Source of the DNA: Lactuca virosa
Taxonomy: Eukaryota > Streptophyta > Magnoliopsida > Asterales > Asteraceae
Length of the DNA: 64,000 nucleotides
Assembly (NCBI GenBank): GCA_928212115.1
Contig: CAKMRJ010005523.1
Coordinates: 247,256,629-247,320,628, forward strand
Direction: 5' to 3'
The notes below the pieces were generated by a model that made no database searches, had not been told where the DNA came from, and was given only the letters and a program-made list of their open reading frames with translations. Positions 22,054 to 35,137 of this stretch are shown piece by piece (position 1 is the first letter of the stretch; every line of letters begins with the position of its first letter). The position numbers and the translations under genes were made by a program.

Positions 22054-24932
22054 ATCAAGGACATACCTCAAGTATGTGATTTCCCTGACGTGTTTCCTGA
22101 AGATCTACCTGGAATACCACCCATCCGACAAGTCGAGTTTCGAATCGACTTAATTCCAGGAGCAGCACCAGTAGCGAAATCTCCTTATCGGTTGGCTCCA
22201 TCCGAAATGCAATAATTAGCTAGCCAACTACAAGAACTTCTTGACAAAGGCTTTATTAGGCCAAGTTTTTCACCTTGGGGAGCACCAATCTTGTTTGTCA
22301 AGAAGAAGGACGGATCCTTTCGAATGTGTATTGATTATCGGGAGTTGAACAAGCTAACGATCAAGAATCGTTATCCGCTTCCAATAATTAATGATCTATT
22401 CGATCAACTGCAAGGATCCAGCTACTACTCAAAGATAGATCTTAGATCAGGATACCATCAACTCAGAGTACAAGAAGACGACATTCCAAATACAGCATTT
22501 AGAACTCGTTATGGTCATTATGAGTTCTTAGTTATGTCTTTTGGATTGACCAACGCTCCAGCAGTGTTTATGGATCTCATGAATCGTGTTTGCAAACCAT
22601 ACATGGATAAATTCATGATAGTATTTATCGATGATATATTGATATATTCACGAACCAAGGAAGAACATGGTCAACACTTGCAAATAATCTTGGAACTACT
22701 AAGAAAAGAAAAGTTGTACGCCAAATTCTCCAAATGTGAGTTTTGGATTAGAGAAGTACAATTTTTAGGCCATGTAGTAAGCAACGAAGGAATTCATGTT
22801 GACCCATCCAAAGTTGAAGCAATCAGGAATTGGGAAGCACCAAAGACGCCAACATAAGTGCATCAATTCCTAGGACTTGCTGGCTATTACCGCAGATTCA
22901 TAGAGAATTTCTCCAAAATAACCAAGCCGCTTACAACACTAACCCAGAAGGATACGAAGTTCAACTGGAAAGACAAACAAGAAGCTGCTTTTCAGAAACT
23001 GAAGCAAATGTTGTGTAGTGCACCAATCATATCCCTTCCAGATGGGACAGAAGATTTCGTCGTATACTGCGATGCATCAAATCAACGATTGGGATGTGTG
23101 TTGATGCAAAGAGGAAAAGTTATCGCCTACGCATCACGACAACTTAAGGTGCATGAGAATAATTACACTACCCATGATCTTGAATTGGGAGCTGTGGTTT
23201 TTGCACTAAAAATCTGGAGACATTACTTATACGGTACTAAGTGTACTATTTTTACCGACCACAAGAGTCTCCAGCACATCTTCAACCAAAAAGATCTTAA
23301 TATGAGACAACGAAGATGGGTCGAATTGTTAAATGATTACGAATGTGAGATTCGTTATCATCCCGGAAAGCCAAACGTGGTAGCAGATGCCTTGAGCCGG
23401 AAAGAATATATTAAACCCCGTCGGGTACGAGCATTAACTATAACTATCCATTCTAACTTTACCGCACAGATTAGAGAAGCTCAACTTGAGGCTCTAAAAG
23501 AAGAAAACATTAAGAACGAAGCTTTGCAAGGAATGGAAAAGCAACTTATACAAAAAGATGACGGAACGCGACACTTTATGAACCGAATTTGGACGCCTAA
23601 GTTCGGTGGAGTCAGGGACTTGGTCTTAGAAGAAGCCCACAAGTCCAGATATTCCGTGCATCCAGGCTCTGACAAAATGTACTTAGATTTAAAAGTACAT
23701 TATTGGTGGTCAAACATGAAGGCAGAAATTGCTACTTATGTGAGCAAATGCTTGACTTGTTCTAGAGTAAAGGCAGAACATCAAAAGCCTTCAGGTTTAC
23801 TTCAACAACCGGAAATACCTGAATGGAAATGGGAACAGATATCAATGGACTTCATCACTAAGTTACCTAAAAATCCTAGTGGCTTCGATACTATTTGGGT
23901 AATAGTAGATAGATTGACTAAGTCCGCCCATGTCGTACCAATTAAGGAGAACGACAAGATGGAGAAGCTTACTAGAGTTTATCTTAAGGAAATTGTCAGA
24001 TTGCATGGAGTTCCAAATTCTATTATTTCTGACTGAGATAGTAGATTCACTTCATGATTTTGCAATCTCTACAAAAATCCTTAGGAACACGTCTAGATAT
24101 GAGTACAACTTACCATCCACAGACTGATGGTCAGAGTGAGAGAACCATTCAGACTTTAGAAGATATGCTCCGAGCTTGTGTAATAGACTTTGGAAATGCA
24201 TGGGATACTCATTTACCGTTAACTGAGTTTTCCTACAACAATAGTCATCACACCAGCATCAAGGCTGCACCGTTTGAGGCTCTTTATGGACGGAAATGTC
24301 GTTCCCCAATATGTTGGGAAGAAGTTGGAGATACGCAGATGGACAGAGAACATACAGGTGATACTTTACATACTGGACCAGAAATAATCCACGATACAAC
24401 TAAAAAGATTGTGCAAATTAAGGATCGATTAAAGGCTGCACGTGATCGTCAAAAGAGTTACGCTGATGTAAGACGTAAGCCTTTAGAATTCCAAGTTGGA
24501 GATAAAGTAATGTTGAAGGTCTCTCCTTGGAAAGGCGTAATCCGATTCGGGAAACGAGGCAAACAAAACCCAAGGTATATAGGACCTTTTGAAATTCTAG
24601 CAAGAATTGGTTCTGTCGCACACCAACTCAAGTTGCCTCAAGAAATAAGTAATGTGCACGATGTTTTTCAAGTATCAAATCTCAAAAGATGTGTATCCGA
24701 TGACACTCTTGTTATACCTCTCGACGAGATACAAGTCAATACGAAACTCAACTTTGTAGAAGAACCTATCGAGATCATGGATCGAGAAGTCAAATGATTA
24801 AAGCAAAGTCGTATTCCCATAGTGAAAGTTCGATGGAACTCTTTACGAGGACCTGAATTTACTTGGGAACGTGAAGATCAGATGAAAGAAAAATACCCCC
24901 AACTGTTTGACAAAACCCCATCCATAAGATAA
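22054..24932 (+). pseudogene. Element B pol: RT, RNase H, integrase, chromodomain
   Basis: In frame with protease after TAA 22051. A second TAA is at 22213. Reverse transcriptase has FVKKKDGSFRMCIDYRELNK and FIDDILIYS. TAA at 22855 precedes HQFLGLAGYYRRF. RNase H has FVVYCDAS and TDHKSLQHI. Integrase has HKSRYSVHPG, CLTCSRVKAEH, MDF and QSERT, so its catalytic Glu is kept. TGA at 24034 (Arg expected), a frameshift near 24050 and TGA at 24795 break the end. The chromodomain-like tail ends ATAAGATAA at 24932. Most stops fit Gln or Arg codons changed by C-to-T. Confidence 0.92.
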
Positions 24933-24966
24933 ATTTCGGGACGAAATTATTCTAACGGGGGGAGAA

Positions 24967-27135
24967 TGTAACACCAGTCAAAATAGGTCAATAGACAATC
25001 ACATGTGATTTTACCAATCATGTAATGTGATTTTGTAAACTAGTAAGGTGATAAACTTACTATGTAATTCATGATAAATTCTAATACAAATATGAACTTT
25101 CTTTATGATACAACTCAAAGTATATGTCCATACGGTTCCAAAAATATAGAGAACGTCTGAATCTGACTTCGCGTGAAGAAGTTATGATAACTGAACACTA
25201 TAAATCTCTATAATAAGAGGACTTTAAAATAGACTTAGAGTTAGCTATTGGAGTCTAAAAGAGAGTTGTAGTACTCTTAAATACCGATGCGTGGATATAA
25301 AGAACGTCAAAAACAGAGTTCGTATGCGAAAGTTACGACCTTCCGAAGATACAGCTGCCAGAAACCCTAATCCGACTGAACTCACGACGTGAGCATAGAA
25401 ACTCACGACGTGAGGAGTCAAATTGCCACATTTCGGACCTAGAAGGTGCATGACGAGGCTACGAAGTGATAAGTTCCAAACTCACAACGTGAACAAGGAG
25501 TTTCTCACGACGTGAGGAGTCATATGGCCACCTTCCGAAGCTAGGGACGCAAATGGCAAGTCTACGAGGTGAGCAGGCTTGACTCAAGACGTGAGTTTTA
25601 TAAACTTACGACGTGAAAGGCCAAAAACCTTCCTATAAATAGCAGGTCCGACTTCAGCTATTCCTACACCTGAACTTCTTCCCTTTCTCTCATTTGCTGA
25701 AGCCCTCTTGCATCTCGAGCCCGACGACCTCGTACCGCTGACCGTTTCTGCTTAGATTACATAAAATCACGCTACTAGGGTGAGTTTCACGGCCCCACTT
25801 TCTAATATTTTCAAGGGAAAATGCATGCTAAATATTGTATATACGTTAATATTATGTCTATACGATATTATATTAGTATCAACGTAGATAGTTATATTAA
25901 CCGGTATATAGTTGTTTAAATATAATATTTTGAATATATACAACTATTATCAACTTGTTAGCATGTTATTATACTAATGTAGATCTTGAGTTATACTTAG
26001 GATTCTATATATATGTTGTGTGCGATATAGTTCCAAAGTTATATTCGGAAGTTCTATATGTTAATTTATAAAGTATGTTGTTATTATTGGTTTTATGACA
26101 AGATAAAACTTGGTATGTTATATATTGTTGTTGGTTTTATGATAAAACCTGGTTTTTCCTCAAGTTATAGCTGTTGTACTGCCTAAAGTAATATGAAATT
26201 AGGAGTAATGTTTAAAACCATAGTCTAATAACTTAGGGTTTTAGACACGAAAATGCTTTTGTTGTTAGAGCTATAGGAAGTCGTTGAAGTCTACATGAGT
26301 AATTGTATTCATCAACTAAGATTGGGGATCTTAGCAGAAATCCTCTGAATTATAACCGTTAATCTCGTGCGAGCGAGGAAGTCGTGCATAATTAGTATAC
26401 GGGTTGACAACCCCACTCATGGTTGCTAGCTACAATCAAATATAAGCGAGTGACGAACTATCCTTTTATTTGTTTATTGTTCCGACGTTGATGAAGCGTG
26501 CGGTATTGTGTATATGCTGTCCTCATGGAAATCATGGGTGGGTTGTCCTCATGGAAATCATGAGTGGGTTTTATCAGAGGTATTATGTCATAGCAGCGGT
26601 TACAGGCTCATGGTAGCAAATTGTTAGAAACATTATAATTTGTCCTATACAAGTATTAATGTTAAGTATAAGTTTCCCCCTACTTATACCCTAGGTTCAA
26701 AGAACGTTTAGGTATAACACTTATTTGATAAGTAAACTATTATACCTAATATATATACTAAATGTTGGAGCGTCAAAATGATACTTTCAAAAACTAAACT
26801 TTTGAACTTAGAAAAAGTATTATTTTCATATGGAGTCAAAACCTCTGAACTCACCAACTTTATGTTGACGTATTTTAAAATGTATGTGTTTTCAGGAACT
26901 TGAAAAGCTGGTATGTATTCGAACAGGAGAAGTTTTACTATTACCTTTCTGTTCATTAAGAAGTATACAATAGTCGGATATTATGTAATAGGTTCTAGAA
27001 AAACAGTAATGTAACTTTCAAACATCAATAAAGGTATGTATTTTCTTTAGTACTGTTCAATGTATGTTATATAACTGTGATACGAAGAATGACGTTACAC
27101 CACCCAGTGTTTCCGCCGACGGTCGGGGTGTGACA
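24967..27135 (+). repeat. 3' LTR of element B (2169 bp)
   Basis: It follows the purine tract ACGGGGGGAGAA (about 24954-24966). It ends GGTGTGACA, then TSD CTGAC. The uninterrupted ATTAA site used by element C lies near 26651-26660. The palindrome cluster and TATAAATA (25634) are retained. A hairpin with arms TAGGTATAA and TTATACCTA spans about 26708-26750. Confidence 0.94.
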
Positions 27136-27800
27136 CTGACTCATGTAAACATCCTCATCCAACTTCCCATTAAGGAAAGCAATTTTGACATCCATTTGCC
27201 ATATTTCATAATCATGAAATGCAGCAATGGCTAGCATAACCCTAATAGAATTTATCTTTGCTACTGGTGAGAAGGTCTCGTCATAGTCAACTCCGGGAGT
27301 TAGATTAAATCCCTTCACAACCAATCGTTCCTTATACGTGAGTACTTTCCCATCCATGTCGGTCTTCTTCTTGAAGATCCACTTGCACCCGACCGTCTTA
27401 CGACCTGGTACATTGTCAACCAAGTTCCAAACTTGATTGTCATACATGGACTGAATCTCGCTGTCCATAGCCTCTTTCCATTTTGCAGACTCTGGGCCCG
27501 CCATGGCTTCCTTGTAGGTGTTAGGTTCATCCAAATTTACTAGTGTACTATCACTAATAAACGTATCACCCTCAGCAGTTATATGGAAACCATATAATAC
27601 GGGTGGAACACTAACTCTACTGGAATGTCTAAGAGGTAAGGATTCATCAATCGGTTCAACAGGAGTTTCCTCCTCGAGTTGAGCGCCAGTGTTAGAGGTT
27701 CCTTCATCGCTTGATTCTTGAAGCTCTTCAAGATCAATTTGCCTCCCACTATCCTCTTGGCATATGAGTTCTCGCTCTCGGAAAACCCCTCTCCTCGCAA
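27136..27800 (-). pseudogene. Element G reverse transcriptase N-part
   Basis: Copia reverse transcriptase begins here: MDEPNTYKEAM, WKEAMDSEI, VGCKWIFKKK, YKERLVVKGF, DYDETFSPVAK, WQMDVKIAFLNG and EDVYM. It stops at the left TSD of element B and continues at 7274. Upstream (27579-27800) is the variable linker after integrase, ending in a proline-poor spacer. There is a shift between the linker and reverse transcriptase. Residues downstream of 27135 in this frame belong to the LTR of B, not to copia. Confidence 0.88.
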
Positions 27801-27932
27801 TGAAGAAACATTGTCACTCGGTCTGTAGAAGAGATATCCAAAGGACTTCTGCGGATAGCCGATGAAAATACACCGCTCACTACGAGGTTCGAGCTTGTCA
27901 TGAGTCTCTCGTCTTACGAAAGCCTCGCAACC

Positions 27933-29035
27933 CTAAACATTAATATGTGACAATGAGGGAGCCTTCCCTGTCCACATCCTGTGAGGTGTTTTGGCAACCT
28001 TCTTAGTCGGGACTAGATTAAGGATATGGGCGGCAGTCTCTAAGGCATACCCCCATAATGAGATAGGTAACGAAGCTCGACTCATCATGGAACGAAACAT
28101 GTCCAAAAAGGTTCGATTGCGCCTCTCAGCTACACCATTCAATTGCGGTGTCCTAGATGGCGTCAATTGCGAAACGATTCTGCATTCCTTGAGGTAGTCG
28201 TGGAATTCTATACTAAGGTACTCACCACCTCGATCGAATCGAAGCATATTAATTTTCCTGCCCAACTGATTCTCCACTTCTTGCTTAAACTCATTGAACT
28301 TTTCAAAGGTTTCTGACTTTTGCTTGATTAAGTAGATATACCCATATCTGCTATAATCATCGGTAAAAGTCACATAGAAGCAACTCGCATCCCTTGTGGT
28401 GGATCTCAAGGGTCCACATACATCCATATGTATGAGATCCAATAAACCCTTACCCCTTTCACAAGAACCAGTGAAGGTTCAGTTTTTCATCTTTCCAAGT
28501 AAGCAAGACTCGCACATGTCATCATCCCTAAGGTCGAATGACTCCAACACTCCATCCTTTGGAGTTGGGCTATGCGTTTCTTGTTAACATGTCCAATACG
28601 ACAATGCCACAAGCATGCTTTGTCCAAACTATTGGAAGAATCGATATGCAACACATCATTTCCTAAGTTGTCTACAACCATCACAGTTTCATATATTCCA
28701 TTACAAGGCAATGCTTCAAAATAGAGAGTACCATTAAAGAAAGCATTAATAGAGCCATTTTCATTATTAAACGAAAAACTAAAACCTTGTTTATACAAAC
28801 CATGAAAAGAAATAATGTTTCGTGTCATTTCTGACGAATAGCAACAATTATTCAAATCTAATCCTAATCCACTACTAAACACTAAAGAGTAAACTCTAAT
28901 CTTGGTGACCGGCGATGCTTTCCGATTCCCCATGATCAAGTTTATCTTCCCATGCTCCACATCCCTACTTCTTCTTAGACCCTGCAAATCAGAACACATG
29001 TGAAAACCACATCCTGTATCGAGGACCCAAGACAT
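27933..29035 (-). pseudogene. Element G protease, GAG-pre-integrase and integrase
   Basis: Protease begins SWVLDTGCGFHMC near 29030. The pre-integrase zinc region LWHCRIGHVNKKR follows. A shift near 28555 and TGA near 28480 (after GKMKN) separate this from the integrase core. The core shows MDVCGP, TFTDDYSRYGYIYL, FDRGGEYLS, LTPSRTPQLNGVAERRN and SFWG-like LWGYALETA. The catalytic D, D and E appear kept. Order protease-integrase-RT-RNase H is the copia order. Confidence 0.9.
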
Positions 29036-29088
29036 AGCATGTGCTGAATTATTAGATTGAATAGTATAAATACCTGCGAAGGACGGCT

Positions 29089-29841
29089 TTATCTTCCCAT
29101 CCTTGATATCTTGCAGAGACTTCGGGCAGCTTCGTTTCCAATGCCCTTTGTCGTGGCGGTAGAAGCACTCTGCTTCTTTTGGGTTGGAAGAGGGAGCAGC
29201 AGAGCTAGATTTGGTCCCACTAGAAGAGGATCCATCATGAGATTTACCCTTGTGGCTCTTAGAGTGACCTCCTCCTTATTCATATGATAGGTCATACGAA
29301 ACTGGTTGTAACAAGGAGGCAACGAGTGTAGAATGATATCTATGGCCAACTCCTCGTCGAAGTTCACATTCAACTTTAGCAGACGGTCCACAAACCTTTG
29401 CATTTTCTGCAAGTGGGACGTGACGGACTCTCCGTCCTTCATTTTGGTAGTGATCATCGAGGCGATGATCTCGTACCTCTCCTGCCTTGCACTTTGATGG
29501 TACCTTTCCATCAAATCTTGGTGCATCTCGTAGGGATAGTAGTCCTCGTAGGACTTTTGGAGTTCCACGGTCATTGTTGCGAGCATGATGCAATGAACCT
29601 TCGTAGCATCTCGCTCATGAGTTTCGAATGCAGAAATTTTCTCAGAAGTGGCAGTGTTTGGGTTAACTTCTTTCAGCTCCTTGTTGAGAACATACTCTTT
29701 GTCCTCATAGCGGGTGACCATTCGAATGTTGCGGATCCAATCATTGAAATTGGTCCCATCAAAAATCACCCTCCCACACAAGTTCATGAGTGGGAATGAG
29801 CCAGAAGCGGTCAAGCCAGAAGCGTTGTTTTGAGTAGACAT
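29089..29841 (-). pseudogene. Element G gag
   Basis: Starts MSTQNNASGLTASG at 29841. It has the copia Gag fold: FDGTNFNDWIRNIRM, TAS-EKIS, MLATMTVELQ, RYHQSARQERYEI, GESVTSHLQKMQRFVD and LHSLPPCYNQF. Near 29280 the frame slips, so the zinc knuckle (a Cys-poor CFYRHDKGHW-like stretch near 29160) falls in another frame. The 1.4-kb leader to the PBS lies upstream. Confidence 0.87.
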
Positions 29842-30631
29842 CTGAAATAGAAAAGGAACAAAGTTTAGATTAGATAATAATCCCCAATTAAACACCCAAC
29901 TGAGAAATTAGGGTTAGGACCCAACACAATTATTTACAATTAGAAGAGGGATGCCGTAGTCTAATCGCAAATAATTTGAAGGTAGGTAAATGACGATTTA
30001 CCAATTTCCACCATGAAAATCGAAAAATAATTTAAGTTTTAAATGAATTGAAATTCCTAAATTCTTTTGAGATTCATTTAACTTTTCAATGCCATGTTTA
30101 AATCTCGATATGCCATTCAAGTTTGTGACTGGGATACCGATGATCACAAACAAGGTGTGAATAACCATGCAAATGTACTTGGTACTCTCAATGTTACAAA
30201 TCGCCTAATCAATGTGCCGGTTAGCCACACACGCTCCATAGATCTATGATAAACATCGAGCCACCCTTTGCCACCTTTGCTAGTCCCAAATTAGTGTGCC
30301 GGTTAACCACACACACTCCACTAACGACTTGACAAGGTGCAAGGTGTAATTTCATGGAATAGCATCATTTCACATTTTACCTAAAGTAACTAAGATTGGG
30401 AATTTGTAAAAACATTTAGTTACTTTATTAAAATCATTATACTTATTAATGAGGAATTAGTCGCCATATCCTACCCGTTCGGCTAATGACCCTCCACCAA
30501 TCGATGAAGCGGTGGGTGAGAGTGGACACCCATTAAACTGCCATTTTATAGGCAGCAACCTTATACCCCTCCCCCCCCCCTTATAGATCGGTTTCGTGAA
30601 TGAGGCCTACTAACGGTAAGACTAGCTTTAT

Positions 30632-30683
<52 letters not shown>

Positions 30684-31274
30684 ATTATTAATCTTATTAT
30701 ATTATAATAGTATAAGGGTTAAATTTTAAACTTGTAAAATTCTAGGGTTTGGAATTTAATTATTTCAAAATTAAAACTATTAATCAAAATTTTAAATTCC
30801 AAAACTTGAGGGCAAGTTTTGAAACTTTTCAAAACCTTCTAGATCAAATTACAAATAATTTAATTAATCAAATAAATTTGTGATTATCTAAATTTGACCT
30901 AATCCATTTTCTTTACAAGATAATTCAAATCAAAATACAAATAATTAATCTTTATCATATAAAACAAGTAATTATCTTATTTATGACAATTATCTTTGAA
31001 TTGCATTGGGATAATCAATACCTTATTGAAAAAATCGGATTTTATCAATCAAAAACGTTTTTGGTAATTATCTCAAATCAATTGTGGCCAAAATCCCGAA
31101 AAATCAGCCTCCAGACGACCCGACTCGTCGAGCCACACTTTGGACTCGTCGAGTAGGCCTGACTCGTCGAATTCAATAGGGGAATCGACAAGTTCATCAG
31201 GCAGAAGCAAAAAAAATTTGATTTTGAGGTGGAACAAATTAGCTATGCATCAAATACAAAAGAGAAACGATCTA
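29842..31274 (-). other. Element G leader between PBS and gag
   Basis: AT-rich leader of about 1.4 kb with no long frame. It contains an (AT)n tract at 30634-30680, a C-run near 30568-30580, and ACTCG-T-CGAGT motifs at 31123-31133, 31144-31154 and 31162-31172. These motifs have the same arms as those of element C and solo LTR K. Confidence 0.75.
30634..30680. repeat. (AT)n microsatellite
   Basis: About 47 bp of AT dinucleotide in the G leader. Confidence 0.95.
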
Positions 31275-31287
31275 GGCTCTTATACCA
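31275..31287 (-). other. Primer binding site of G
   Basis: On the minus strand TGGTATAAGAGCC lies one base after the LTR end; close to the initiator Met-tRNA complement used by many copia elements. Confidence 0.85.
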
Positions 31288-31288
31288 C

Positions 31289-32076
31289 TGTTGGGTTATG
31301 AGCAAAACAACATTCCTATGGTCTTCATGCAAACCCTAATGCTTGGATCTAGTTTTTCTAATTGTACATGCAAAATTGTCCAAGACTTATAAACCCTAAT
31401 ACTAGCATACAAAATTTCGAGATTAATAACTAATACTAGTTTATATGATTACCTTTCAATTGTAGCAAGAATCTTCAACCTTTGAGAGCTTTAGTATCAC
31501 AAGTGTAATACCTCTAATCGATCACAAACACCAAAGCAATTGAAGAATAATGGATAGAAGGGAAGGAGGGTCAAAATCGGTTGGAACTCTTCTAGGGTTT
31601 CAAGTGGCCGATTTGGCTATCCCAAGGGGTCCTTATATAGTTGCAGAATTAGGGTTTCAGTCAAATACCTAACCTGGTTGCTTAAGCCCTAAGCAGCCCA
31701 TATGAATCTTCCAGAATCAAGCCCTTGGACGAAATCCTTATGGGCTCCCATAAGATTCCGTCCATCCCTTGCTTAAGGGATCCACAGCCCACTTTGCAAC
31801 TATCTTATAATTACAATTCCAGTCCCCTTAGTTTAATTAATATCTTTTGACCACAAAATTGATTCTAAATTAATTCTTGACCAATATTAATTAAACATTA
31901 TGATTTCTCTTTTAATATATATTATTCACATAATATATTAATAAACCACATTTATCCTCTTTCTCCATTATTCATCCAGTCAAGTTGCTTTGGTGAAGGC
32001 AACCCAAAAATACCATGCTACAACCGTGTCAAGTACATACCAAATATAGTTATGGGCTTAGACACCTAATCCAACA
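31289..32076 (-). repeat. 5' LTR of element G (788 bp)
   Basis: Read on the minus strand it starts TGTTGGATTAGGTG and ends CATAACCCAACA. A TATA box (TATATAAG) is complementary to 31632-31639. It is related to the LTRs at 33539-34362 and 34371-35137, which are in the opposite orientation. Confidence 0.88.
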
Positions 32077-34362
32077 AAAAGGACTAGAACAAGATGTGAC
32101 TAGAGTTGTTAAACAATTGTTAAAGGACAATCTGAGGTTCGCTAAATATTGGTTGCTTATGGACAGTTGGAAGTATAGTATTTGGACGCACCATATTGAC
32201 ATCTTTTGGATTAAGATGATTCTTTGTCAAAATTGATAGTTATATAGGAATATGGAAATGTTTCCATAATGGGAGTTGTTGAAATCTATATATAAGTTAG
32301 AAACCTTAATGCAAGGAAGGTGTTCAAGAATTGTATCTTGAATTTGAAACTTCGTAACCATGAAACCGTTTTAAGTAACAAAGTTTCAATGGAGCATTTT
32401 GTGACTTGGTTGGCAAAGTCTTTATGACTTTTAGGCTACATCATCACAAAAGGATATTGCATGCAAGGTTAGACTCTAACACATTTAGAGATGAAAAGAA
32501 TTTCGAATTCTTACTAGTTCTAATAAGAATTTGAAATTGTGAAATGAGCATCATTGGAATCATGTCCAATCGATCTATTCACAAAGGAAGGACCATAGAG
32601 AGACATCGTATGCATGTTTAGAACATGGCATGAATGATGTCTAATTCAAGTGTTTAGTTTATTAATCGAAACATTATACAATTAATAAAGTCTAGTTAAT
32701 ATGGTGATTAAATAACAAGTGTTTTATTTATATTCAATTGTTTTGAGACCATATTTAATTAGGTTATTATTGTGTTTCACTTCGCATGTTTTACTTCCCG
32801 AATAATTGGATTATTCAAAACATACACAGTCGATCATACTTTGGAAGTAAGTAGTGAATTAAGACTGTCGTGAATTAGATTGTAGATTGTCTAAGGGTTT
32901 AGACATAGCAATGGTTTGCTGCAACATTCACGAGTACTTCTGAAATGGAGATTTGAGTATTGGATTAACCCACACTCAGAGAATTACTTCATAGATTTTA
33001 TCACGAGTAATTTTGAGACGATAATATATTATATTCTTGAAACGAAGACATATGAGTTGTTGTTTACGAGTCAGTTAAGCATTGATAATACGTAAACGCA
33101 TCAGTAACTTGATGATACAAAATGTATTGTTGTGCGTGATTTGATGAGTGAATAGTACAAGTATATGAGTCGAAGTTTATCCGTTCCTTTTTCCCTAACG
33201 GGGAAAAGCGATATATGTGGGCCCCTCGATGATTTGATAATGATATCTAAAGTGCTTGGCCAAGACTGGACTGAATTGATGTATTCAATTAGTAGTCTGA
33301 TATCAGTCATTATAAATCAAAATTCGGGAAACAAACCTTGGATGGAGAGAATGATTATAATCCATGTCTCATGTTCATACGATATCTTGTAGAATAGAGG
33401 AATATTTGATACCTTATCTAAGGACACGTAACTGACTAGGTCAGAGATCGACAGCGGCTTTTGAAAGCTACGATTGATGATCAAATTTTGAGGTCATACT
33501 TGCAATCATAGTTATAAGACTTATCCAAGTGGGAGACTTTTGGATTAAGTGTCTAAGCCCATAACTATAATTGATATGTACTTGATTTGATAGTAGCATG
33601 GTCCTTTTGGGTTGCCTTCACTCTAGCAACTTGACAGGATGACTTTTGGAGAGAGAGAGGTTGAAGTTATTATTTGGAATAATAAATTGATTTATTAATG
33701 TATTATGAAAATGATATATTAATTAGAAATCATGTTATTTAATTAGTATTTAATCAGAAATTAATTTGGAATTAATTTTGGGATTAAAGGAACTGGTTAA
33801 AGGAACAGGGGCTGTTTTGCAAATCATTGATAGTTGTGAAACTGGGCTATTGGAATCCTTAGATGGGAGTGGACGAAAACTATAGGGAGGCCCTATAGGT
33901 TTCGTCCAAGGCCTCTAGATGAGGATTCCATGGGTTGCTTAAGCCTTAAGCAGGAAATTAGGGTTTCCTCCAGAAAACCCTAGCAGCCCACAACTATATA
34001 AAGACCCTACCACCTACGATTTTCGGCCAATGCTTACATTTGTAAACCCTAGCCAAAATTTGGTGCTATTCCCTCCTCTCTCCTCTCATCCTCTTGCTAG
34101 TGGTGTTTGTAAGCCATTAGAGGTGCAACATTTGAGGCACTAAGCTTTCAAGAGTCAAGGATCTACAAGGTTTCTTGTTATTGCTACATAACAAGTGAGG
34201 TAAACTTCTAAACCCTAAGTATATGTGGATTTTGAATTATATACTAGTTTCTAGGGTTTTGCTTTGGTATTCAATTTGCTTGTTCAGCTAGTGAAAAACT
34301 TAGATCCAAAGCAATTAGAGTTGCATGAACATATAGGTTGTAGTTATGCTCAAAACCCATCA
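32077..34362 (+). mobile_element. Element H: 3' part of a copia element
   Basis: About 1.45 kb of degenerate, non-coding-looking sequence (32077-33527) ends in a purine tract (AAGTGGGAGACTTT, 33528-33540). An LTR follows from about 33539 to 34362, starting TTGGATTAAGTGTC (first bases eroded) and ending AACCCATCA. TATATAAA lies at 33995-34002. I see no pol; the 5' side ends at the LTR of G. Sequence between RNase H and the 3' LTR is typical for this copia type, so the rest may lie left of G. Confidence 0.75.
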
Positions 34363-34370
34363 GCACACAA

Positions 34371-35137
34371 ACCTGGCAATTGAATAGGATGGCTTTTAGA
34401 GAGAGAATAATGATTTATTAATTTTTATTTGGTTAATAATTAATTAGAAATCAAAATATATGATTTGTTAATATATTATAAGAATAATATATTAATTAGA
34501 GATTGTAATATTTAATTAATAATTAATCAGAAATTAATTGGATTAATTTTGGGATTAACTGGATTAATTAAAAGTTTGAGGACTAAAGGTAACAATGTTC
34601 AATAATTGAGCATTGAGAAATTCTAGAACCTCCCATATGGGGTGGACGAATTCTAGATGCTTTCTAGGGTTTTCTTGGACTCTAACGGTGCCTTGGATGC
34701 CTTAGGGAGGAAGCTAAGGGATTAGGTTATCTTGGAGATACCTGCCTTATCCAACACTTTCCCATCACCTATATAAACCCTCCTTAGGGTTGAATTTCGG
34801 CCATGCCTTCCTTCTAAGAGCTTTGGACGAAATTTTGGCTCCTCTCCATTCTCTCTATAGTTTTCCTTGGTTACTAGGGTTTGGGTGTGAGCCATTAGAG
34901 GCACGACACTTGTGGCGCTTGCTACCAAAGGTTTTTTAAGCTTGGATTAAGATTGTTATTACTACATAACAATCAAAGGTATTTTTATAACCCTTATTTA
35001 TGTATTTTTCAATTATACACTAGGGATCTAGGGTTTGTGTATTGTTGTTCATATCGTATGTTCAATTAGAGAAAACATAGATCTAAATTAGGGTTGCATG
35101 CACACATAGGATTGTTTGTAATGCTCAAAACCCATCA
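34371..35137 (+). repeat. 5'-truncated copia LTR related to H
   Basis: It aligns with the H LTR from GGCAATTGAATAGGATGGC onward and ends AACCCATCA at 35137. TATATAAA lies at 34770-34777. The first roughly 90 bp of the LTR are missing. Confidence 0.75.
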
